Assembly (NCBI GenBank): GCA_041568335.1
Contig: JBFFZZ010000030.1
Span: 1-19,283, forward strand
Direction of reading: 5' to 3'
DNA length: 19,283 nucleotides
Origin: WVWW01 sp041568335
GTDB taxonomy: Bacteria > Acidobacteriota > Polarisedimenticolia > Polarisedimenticolales > Polarisedimenticolaceae
Of this stretch, positions 14,797-19,283 are shown one piece after another. Each line of letters begins with the position of its first letter. Positions within the stretch are counted from its first letter, which is position 1. Below the pieces are notes generated by a model. The model searched no databases, was not told where the DNA came from, and worked only from the letters and a program-made list of their open reading frames with translations. Made by a program: the position numbers and the translations under genes.

Positions 14797-15639
14797 ATGG
14801 AAGAAACGACCCAGATTTTCGACTTCTTCAAGCCCGCCGGGACCCCCTGGGCGATCTTGATCTTGTTCGTCGCGGTCGTCGTCTCGCGGCTGGCGACCCG
14901 GGCGCTGGATCGACTGGGTAATCGTTTTGCGGACCGGCGCTTGACGATCCAGCAGGCGGGGTCGTTCCTCCGCTTTGCGATCTACCTGATCGGCGGTTTG
15001 GGCGCCGCGGGGATGATCTTCCAGCTCACCAGGGAGGTCCTGCTGGCCCTCGGCGGAACCGCGGCTGTGTCCATCGGCTTCGCTTTGAAGGATCTCGTCG
15101 CTTCGGTCCTCGCCGGGCTGATCATCCTGATGGACAAGCCCTTCCAGGTCGGCGACCGGGTCAGCTTCGAAGGCCAGTACGGGGAAATCCGGCACATCGG
15201 TCTGCGCTCGGTCCGGCTCATCACGCTCGACGACACGCAGATCACGATACCGAACAGCAAGTTCCTCACCGAAGCGGTCGCCTCGGGGAACGCGGGGCAG
15301 GTTCACATGATGATCCAGACCGACTTCCTGATCGGGGTCGACCAGGACGTGTCACGGGCAAAGCGCATCGTCGAGGAGGCCCTGACGTCGAGCCGTTACA
15401 TTCACCTCAAGCTGCCCTGGACCGTGCTGGTCAAATCGGTGACCCAGGACGGCTACTTCGCCGTGCGCCTGCGCGCCAAGGCCTACGTGCTGGACGTCAA
15501 GTTCGAGAAGGCCTTCGAGAGCGACGTGACCGAGCGGGTCCTGGAGGGGTTCCGTGACAACGGGATCGCGCCTCCCGCCGTACTGCATCGCGGTCGCGAC
15601 CCGTTTCCCGGCGCCGTGCCCACGACCGGCCGCGAATAG
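14797..15639 (+). CDS. MscS-family mechanosensitive channel (second of two)
   Basis: A 280-residue canonical MscS-type channel. Membrane segments lie at about 17-36 and 57-78; the pore helix is at about 82-112 (ALGGTAAVSIGFALKDLVAS). The family signature PFQVGDRVSFEG (115-126) and the beta-domain segment ending TIPNSKFLTE follow, then the cytoplasmic alpha/beta domain, with a short Pro/Gly-rich tail. I chose the ATG at 14797 because GAGG (14787-14790) lies six bases before it; a TTG at 14785 overlapping the upstream stop is an alternative. Only 8 bp separate it from the ATPase gene. Its sequence is clearly different from the first MscS in this operon, so it is not a recent duplicate. Confidence 0.92.
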   Translation: MEETTQIFDFFKPAGTPWAILILFVAVVVSRLATRALDRLGNRFADRRLTIQQAGSFLRFAIYLIGGLGAAGMIFQLTREVLLALGGTAAVSIGFALKDLVASVLAGLIILMDKPFQVGDRVSFEGQYGEIRHIGLRSVRLITLDDTQITIPNSKFLTEAVASGNAGQVHMMIQTDFLIGVDQDVSRAKRIVEEALTSSRYIHLKLPWTVLVKSVTQDGYFAVRLRAKAYVLDVKFEKAFESDVTERVLEGFRDNGIAPPAVLHRGRDPFPGAVPTTGRE

Positions 15640-15650
15640 GAAGGGTTGCG

Positions 15651-16943
15651 ATGCCGAGGACGATCCTGGCGCTCTTTCTCTCTTTTCTCACGATCGGGAC
15701 GGGTGCGGACGACTCGTCGACCACCCTGATCCATGCGGGAACGCTGCTGGCCGTTCCCGGCGAGAAGCCGTCGACGCGCCGGACCCTTGTCATCGAGGCC
15801 GATCGTATCGTCCGGATCGAAACTGGTTTTACCGGACCTGACGACTTCGAAGGCGACGTGAAGCTGATCGATCTGTCGGACAAGTTCGTGCTTCCGGGAC
15901 TGATGGACATGCATGTTCACCTGCTGAGCCAGCTGGGACCCGACTCGCGCACCGACATGCTCTACGAGACCACTTCGATGGCGGCGCTCAAGGGCGCGAA
16001 ACACGCGAAAATCACTCTCGCGGCCGGCTTTACGACCGTCCGTGACCTGGGTGGCCGGCCGGAGGCGATCTTCGCCTTGCGGGATGCCATCCAAGAGGGC
16101 ACCGTCGTCGGGCCGCGCGTTTTGGCGGCCGGCAGCGCCATCGCGGCGACGGGCGGCCACGGCGATGTCGACGGGGTCAAGGCGGAGCTGTTGACGTTGT
16201 GGACGCCGGAGACGATCTGCGACGGCCCGTACGACTGCCGGCGCGCGACGCGTTACGCGATCAAGTACGGCGCGGACTGGATCAAGATCACGGCGACCGG
16301 TGGGGTGCTCTCGGATACCGCGACGGGCACCGGCCAGCAGATGGCGGACGACGAGCTGCGCGAGATCGTTCAAACGGCCCACGCGCTGGGCGTCAAAGTC
16401 GCCGCGCATGCGCACGGGGCCGACGGCATCAACGCCGCGTTGCGGGCGGGCGTCGACAGCATCGATCACGGGACGTTCCTGGACGACGAGTCGATTCGTC
16501 TGTTCAACGAGACCGGCGCCTTCCTGGTCCCGACCCGCATGCCGGGTCACCTGATCCCGCCGATGATGGAAGGGAATCCGTTCTTCACGGAGGCGATCAA
16601 GAAGAAGGCTCGCGAAGCCGCGGCGGCCTCGAGGGGCAGTCTCGAGAAGGCTTACAAGGCGGGGGTCAAGATCGCCTTCGGCACGGACTCCGCCGTCACG
16701 CCGCATGGGCTCAACGCGATGGAGTTCGGTCTGATGGTGGAATCCGGGATGACGCCCGAGGACGCGATCCGCTCCGCCACCGTCGCGACCGCCGAGCTTC
16801 TCGGAATGACCGAAGATCTCGGTACGCTCGAGGCCGGCAAGATCGCGGACCTGATCGCCGTCGACGGAGACCCCCTTGAAAACGTCTCGGTCCTCGAGGA
16901 GGTCGCTGTCGTGATCCTCGGCGGCGTGGTGGTCAAGGACTAA
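15651..16943 (+). CDS. Exported metal-dependent amidohydrolase (prolidase-like)
   Basis: A 430-residue amidohydrolase-superfamily enzyme of the imidazolonepropionase/Xaa-Pro dipeptidase-like group. It starts with a signal peptide (MPRTILALFLSFLTIGTGA). The binuclear metal site is complete: H88-x-H90 in MDMHVH, the probable carboxylated lysine K212 in WIKITATGG, H253 or H255 in AAHAHG, H273 in IDHG, and the catalytic D346 in FGTDS. The C-terminal strand GKIADLIAVDGDPLENV rebuilds the small beta-sandwich typical of these proteins. It probably hydrolyses a dipeptide or cyclic amide outside the cytoplasm; the exact substrate is unknown. It begins 11 bp after the second MscS gene and is likely the last gene of that operon. 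Its stop overlaps the convergent gene's stop by 4 bp. Confidence 0.92.
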   Translation: MPRTILALFLSFLTIGTGADDSSTTLIHAGTLLAVPGEKPSTRRTLVIEADRIVRIETGFTGPDDFEGDVKLIDLSDKFVLPGLMDMHVHLLSQLGPDSRTDMLYETTSMAALKGAKHAKITLAAGFTTVRDLGGRPEAIFALRDAIQEGTVVGPRVLAAGSAIAATGGHGDVDGVKAELLTLWTPETICDGPYDCRRATRYAIKYGADWIKITATGGVLSDTATGTGQQMADDELREIVQTAHALGVKVAAHAHGADGINAALRAGVDSIDHGTFLDDESIRLFNETGAFLVPTRMPGHLIPPMMEGNPFFTEAIKKKAREAAAASRGSLEKAYKAGVKIAFGTDSAVTPHGLNAMEFGLMVESGMTPEDAIRSATVATAELLGMTEDLGTLEAGKIADLIAVDGDPLENVSVLEEVAVVILGGVVVKD

Positions 16944-17494
16944 ACGGAGCTCTCGTCCAGCTGGTACAAAAGCCCATCGGACAGCAGATACATCAACGGG
17001 GCGACGGCGATCGCCGGGTACTTCCGCCGTAGCTCGGCGGCCTCACGAATGACCGACTCCACGGCGCCACCGATCTCGAAGCGGCCGGCGAGTCGATCGA
17101 AATGAGCTTCCGCCTCACTCCGCTCCCAACCGGCTCGCTGCACCAGACCCTGGATGAACTCATCGCGTCGCGTGTCGAGATCGACCATCCCGCATTGATC
17201 GTGTCCGATGAGCGCGATCGCTTGTACGCCACCGACGGCGATCGCGAACGATATCTGAAACTCCAGGGGAAGGATCCTGGCACCACCGACACGTATCACG
17301 TAGGCGAACCGCTCCGGGATGCGCAAGCGCTTGCGATGATCCATGCACATCCCGACGAGCAGCTCGGCACCGTCGTAGGTTCGATGAGGCGCGCCGAGGT
17401 TGTGGTACGCGAGAAGATCGCCGATCGGGGTCCCCCGGTAAGCCGGGAGGGTGTCTTCAGCCTCACGAACCGGGATCAGAGGACCCGTTTCCAT
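16940..17494 (-). CDS. Beta-carbonic-anhydrase-like protein
   Basis: A 184-residue cytoplasmic protein of the beta-carbonic anhydrase superfamily, which interconverts carbon dioxide and bicarbonate with a zinc ion. The metal ligands fit the family: C50 with the Asp/Arg pair D52-x-R54 (CMDHR), then H98 and C101 in GHDQCGM. It is short, and the CxDxR context (MCMDHRKRL) differs from the common CSDSR, so a divergent subclass with an altered reaction is possible. The start at 17494 has AGGAG just upstream and lies inside the end of the ArsR gene (32-bp overlap), so it is co-transcribed with the repressor and the SRPBCC protein. The stop overlaps the amidohydrolase stop on the other strand. Confidence 0.85.
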   Translation of the reverse strand: METGPLIPVREAEDTLPAYRGTPIGDLLAYHNLGAPHRTYDGAELLVGMCMDHRKRLRIPERFAYVIRVGGARILPLEFQISFAIAVGGVQAIALIGHDQCGMVDLDTRRDEFIQGLVQRAGWERSEAEAHFDRLAGRFEIGGAVESVIREAAELRRKYPAIAVAPLMYLLSDGLLYQLDESSV

Positions 17495-17822
17495 CCTGTC
17501 TCCTCTCGCGCTTGCCGCGCGCGACTTCGGTGGCGAGCGCTTCCAGCTTCGGACCCCAGAAGCGCCGGAACTGGGACAGCCACTCGTTGACCTCGGTCAG
17601 CGGCGTCGCGTCGATCGCGTAAATGCGTCTCGCGCCGCTGACGGCGACGCTGGCGAAGCCGCTTTCCCGAAGAACCCTGAGATGTTGAGAAACGGCGGAT
17701 TGACCGATCCCGAACTCCTTGCTGATGATATCGACGATTTCTCCGGACGTGTGCTCTCCCCGGCTCAGGATCTCCAGGATGCTCCGGCGGACGGGATCGG
17801 CGAGAACGTCGAACGCGTGCAT
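17463..17822 (-). CDS. ArsR-family winged-helix repressor
   Basis: A 119-residue DNA-binding repressor. The winged helix-turn-helix spans about residues 1-75: FDVLADPVRRSILEIL, the recognition helix around GQSAVSQHLRVLRESG, and the wing VSGARRIYAI. The C-terminal helix with NEWLSQFRRFWGPKLEAL is typical of ArsR proteins paired with SRPBCC/AHSA1 genes. It contains no cysteine, so it lacks the metal-sensing sites of ArsR/SmtB sensors and probably answers a different signal. Its start touches the stop of the upstream SRPBCC gene (TGATG), and its end overlaps the carbonic-anhydrase-like gene by 32 bp. Confidence 0.92.
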   Translation of the reverse strand: MHAFDVLADPVRRSILEILSRGEHTSGEIVDIISKEFGIGQSAVSQHLRVLRESGFASVAVSGARRIYAIDATPLTEVNEWLSQFRRFWGPKLEALATEVARGKRERRQDGNGSSDPGS

Positions 17823-18457
17823 CAGGCTCCCGTGAAAAAGTCGGCGGTCCGCTTTGCCATGACTTGAGCCACGGCCGGATCCTCGCCCGCGTTCACGTGA
17901 ACGTCACCCCAGCTCTTTGCGGAGGCCCGCATGAAAGCCTTGCCGTCGTCGGAGCTCATCCACGCCATGCTCGCTTCCTTGTCGAGTGCTTTCCCGCCGC
18001 TGTCGACATGCAGGGCCAGCCCGACGAGCGTGAGATCCCAGCCGACTCCAACGGCCCCGGGTCCGTACTGCTCCCAGTGTTTTTCGGCGGCCTCTTCCTT
18101 GGGGATGAGATGCTCCAGGGTCATCTTGGTCCCGCCGCCATCCGGCGCGAGTCGCACCCGAACCCAACTCACCTGGCCGCCGTACTCCCAGGTGATCTCA
18201 AACTCCTCCGGTGGCGTGCAGGTGAGGATCGAACCTTCGGCGTTGCCTTCGAGCTTGTAGCGACCGCCGAGCTTCAGCTCTCCGCTGACCGGCAGAAACC
18301 AGCGCGGGATGCGTTCCGCATCGGTCAGCGCCCGCCACAGGTCGTTGCGGTCGGTGGAGTAGGATCGCGACGCGACCACGACGCGCACCTCCTGGCCCTC
18401 ACGGGCACGATCCTGAACCTCGCGAAACTCCGCCCCGAACGCTGCCGTGTAGTCCAT
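17822..18457 (-). CDS. SRPBCC/AHSA1-family protein
   Basis: A 211-residue protein of the SRPBCC superfamily, AHSA1 (Hsp90-activator-C-terminal-like) branch. The core runs from about residue 25 to 150: DRNDLWRALTDAERIPRWFLPVSGELKLGGRY, GSILTCTPPEEFEITWEY, and the strand VRVRLAPDGGGTKMTLEH. It has an unusually long C-terminal tail (about 165-211), SSDDGKAFMRASAKSWGDV onward, also known in some ArsR-linked members. No signal peptide is seen. The start at 18457 has GGAGG well placed. It is the first gene of the minus-strand operon with ArsR and the carbonic-anhydrase-like gene. Function is unknown; AHSA1 proteins probably bind hydrophobic ligands. Confidence 0.88.
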   Translation of the reverse strand: MDYTAAFGAEFREVQDRAREGQEVRVVVASRSYSTDRNDLWRALTDAERIPRWFLPVSGELKLGGRYKLEGNAEGSILTCTPPEEFEITWEYGGQVSWVRVRLAPDGGGTKMTLEHLIPKEEAAEKHWEQYGPGAVGVGWDLTLVGLALHVDSGGKALDKEASMAWMSSDDGKAFMRASAKSWGDVHVNAGEDPAVAQVMAKRTADFFTGA

Positions 18458-18488
18458 CGAGTCCTCCTCGGTCTTCTCTTCAGATGTT

Positions 18489-18517
18489 ACTAATATTAGT
18501 GATGTCTAATATTACAA
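18489..18517 (-). promoter_or_regulatory. Predicted promoter of the SRPBCC-ArsR operon with palindromic operators
   Basis: On the minus strand TTGTAA (18512-18517) and TATTAG (18490-18495) are spaced 16 bp, a plausible -35/-10 pair. They overlap the perfect 12-bp palindrome ACTAATATTAGT (18489-18500) and a second TAATATTA (18507-18514), with centres 16 bp apart. Palindromes over the promoter are how ArsR-family repressors usually work, so the encoded ArsR (either copy) is the likely binder. Confidence 0.55.
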
Positions 18518-18548
18518 AAGAACACGCCCGCTGTCCAGTTTTTTCATT

Positions 18549-18585
18549 ATATGCCTTGACAGATATATACTTCATTAGGCATATT
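18549..18585 (+). promoter_or_regulatory. Predicted promoter of the plus-strand ArsR gene with inverted repeat
   Basis: TTGACA (18556-18561) is a consensus -35; CATATT (18580-18585) is a modest -10 after an 18-bp spacer. The inverted repeat ATATGCCT (18549-18556) / AGGCATAT (18577-18584), 20 bp apart, brackets the -35 and covers the -10. Transcription would begin at about 18592, the ATG itself, predicting a leaderless message; indeed no good ribosome-binding site is visible. Confidence 0.5.
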
Positions 18586-18591
18586 ATCTCC

Positions 18592-18900
18592 ATGACGAGT
18601 TCCTTTGAGCTTCTGGCCGACCCCACGCGGCGACGATTGCTCGACGAGCTCCGCAACGGCGAGCGGTCCGTGGGCGCGCTCGTGCGACGGCTGAAGATGA
18701 ACCAGCCGGCGGTCTCGAAACAGCTCCGCGTGCTCCGTGATGCGGGTCTGGCCTCGGTGCGCGTGGACGCCCAGCGACGCATCTACCGGCTGCATCCCGA
18801 AGGCCTACGCGAGGTCGACGAATGGCTGGCGCCCTACCGGGCCTACTGGGAAGAACGGTTGGACGCGATGGAACGAACACTCGATTCGATGGAGGATTGA
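18592..18900 (+). CDS. ArsR-family winged-helix repressor (second copy)
   Basis: A 102-residue ArsR-type repressor. The start at 18592 gives the canonical opening MTSSFELLADPTRRRLLDEL. The recognition helix is NQPAVSKQLRVLRDAG, the wing is VDAQRRIYRL, and the C-terminal helix has DEWLAPYRAYWEERLDAM, as in ArsR regulators linked to SRPBCC genes. No cysteine is present, so it is not a classical metal sensor. A frame-open extension to 18484 crosses the promoter and is not coding. It is divergent from the first SRPBCC-ArsR operon and is followed one base later by its own SRPBCC gene. The two ArsR copies are clearly diverged. Confidence 0.92.
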   Translation: MTSSFELLADPTRRRLLDELRNGERSVGALVRRLKMNQPAVSKQLRVLRDAGLASVRVDAQRRIYRLHPEGLREVDEWLAPYRAYWEERLDAMERTLDSMED

Positions 18901-18901
18901 C

Positions 18902-19283
18902 ATGGACGCGACGCTCGACAAGATCGGACGGCACTACACGCTCGCGTTGGAGCGCCGCCTGGCGCACCCGCCGGAGAAGGTCTGGAGAGTCCTTACGGAA
19001 CGCGAGCTTCTGAAGCAATGGTTCCCCTGCGATGTTCGAGGCGAGTGGAAAGTCGGAGCAAAGCTTCGCTTCAACTTCCTGCACGGCGAGGGCGACGGTT
19101 TACCGGACGAAGAACTCCGTGGCGAGGTCCTGACCGTCGATCCCCCGCGGGTCCTGGAGTACCGGTGGGGAACGCATCTCTTACGCTGCGAGCTGATGCC
19201 CGAGGAGGATGGTTGCAGGCTTCTCTTTTCGGAAAGTTTCGACGACGCCTCCTGGGGCGCGCGCAATGCCGCCGGTTGGGAGA
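18902..19283 (+). CDS. SRPBCC/AHSA1-family protein, 5' part (runs off window)
   Basis: The reading frame from the ATG at 18902, one base after the ArsR stop, is open to the window end (127 residues seen). It has the AHSA1-type SRPBCC opening (HYTLALERRLAHPPEKVWRVLTERELLKQWFPCDV), GEWKVGAKLRFNFL, a GEVLTVDPPRVLEYRWG strand and LLFSESFDD. GGAGG at 18891-18895 serves as ribosome-binding site, so it is coupled to the repressor. It differs from the minus-strand SRPBCC protein in sequence and lacks that protein's N-terminal extension. The C-terminus is outside the window. Confidence 0.88.
   Translation, partial: MDATLDKIGRHYTLALERRLAHPPEKVWRVLTERELLKQWFPCDVRGEWKVGAKLRFNFLHGEGDGLPDEELRGEVLTVDPPRVLEYRWGTHLLRCELMPEEDGCRLLFSESFDDASWGARNAAGWE

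Noticed and set aside
17463..18900. The ArsR proteins as arsenic or metal sensors
   Set aside because: Neither contains a cysteine or a visible metal-ligand cluster, and no resistance gene is adjacent.

Overview
This is a high-GC (well over 60% by eye) bacterial window with dense coding, frequent ATGA/TGATG stop-start overlaps, exported and lipoprotein genes, and an ECF sigma/anti-sigma pair. The gene mix (S9 peptidase, exported prolidase-like amidohydrolase, HTH-TPR regulator, beta-propeller cytochrome c) suits an environmental Gram-negative such as an Acidobacteriota- or Myxococcota-like lineage. That placement is inference only. I see no rRNA, tRNA, CRISPR array, insertion sequence or phage gene.

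Left part (1-5160). The C-terminal end of a prolyl-oligopeptidase-type serine peptidase is followed by an exported fasciclin-domain protein that ends in a perfect 15-bp-stem terminator. Next come an ECF sigma factor and its overlapping RskA-type membrane anti-sigma factor; sigma, RskA and fasciclin together recall SigK/RskA/MPT70-83 of mycobacteria. Then come a SRPBCC (cyclase/dehydrase-like) protein and a cobalamin-binding regulator. The regulator has the CarH-like W-x9-EH motif but no DNA-binding domain. A cysteine-rich lipoprotein lies convergent on the minus strand.

Middle part (5252-11096). A 1134-residue secreted beta-propeller/di-heme cytochrome c gene (minus) is divergent from an XRE-HTH/TPR regulator (plus), which is followed by a secreted beta-propeller-like protein. 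Their shared intergenic region carries four alternating GCAAG/CTTGC half-sites at exact 11-bp spacing. A further related site lies over the regulator's predicted promoter.

Right-centre (11196-16943). Four genes form a tight operon: MscS channel, an 890-residue membrane protein (signal peptide, coiled coil, about six membrane segments, P-loop ATPase, winged helix), a second MscS channel, and an exported metal-dependent amidohydrolase. The channel-ATPase-channel arrangement is the most unusual unit here, and I do not recognise it as a described system. A nested hairpin lies just before the operon and includes its possible ribosome-binding site.

Right end (16940-19283). A minus-strand operon of SRPBCC/AHSA1 protein, ArsR-type repressor and beta-carbonic-anhydrase-like protein faces a plus-strand ArsR plus SRPBCC/AHSA1 pair that runs off the window. 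The 134-bp AT-rich gap between them carries palindromes (ACTAATATTAGT and a second TAATATTA; ATATGCCT...AGGCATAT) over both predicted promoters. The plus-strand ArsR may be translated from a leaderless message.
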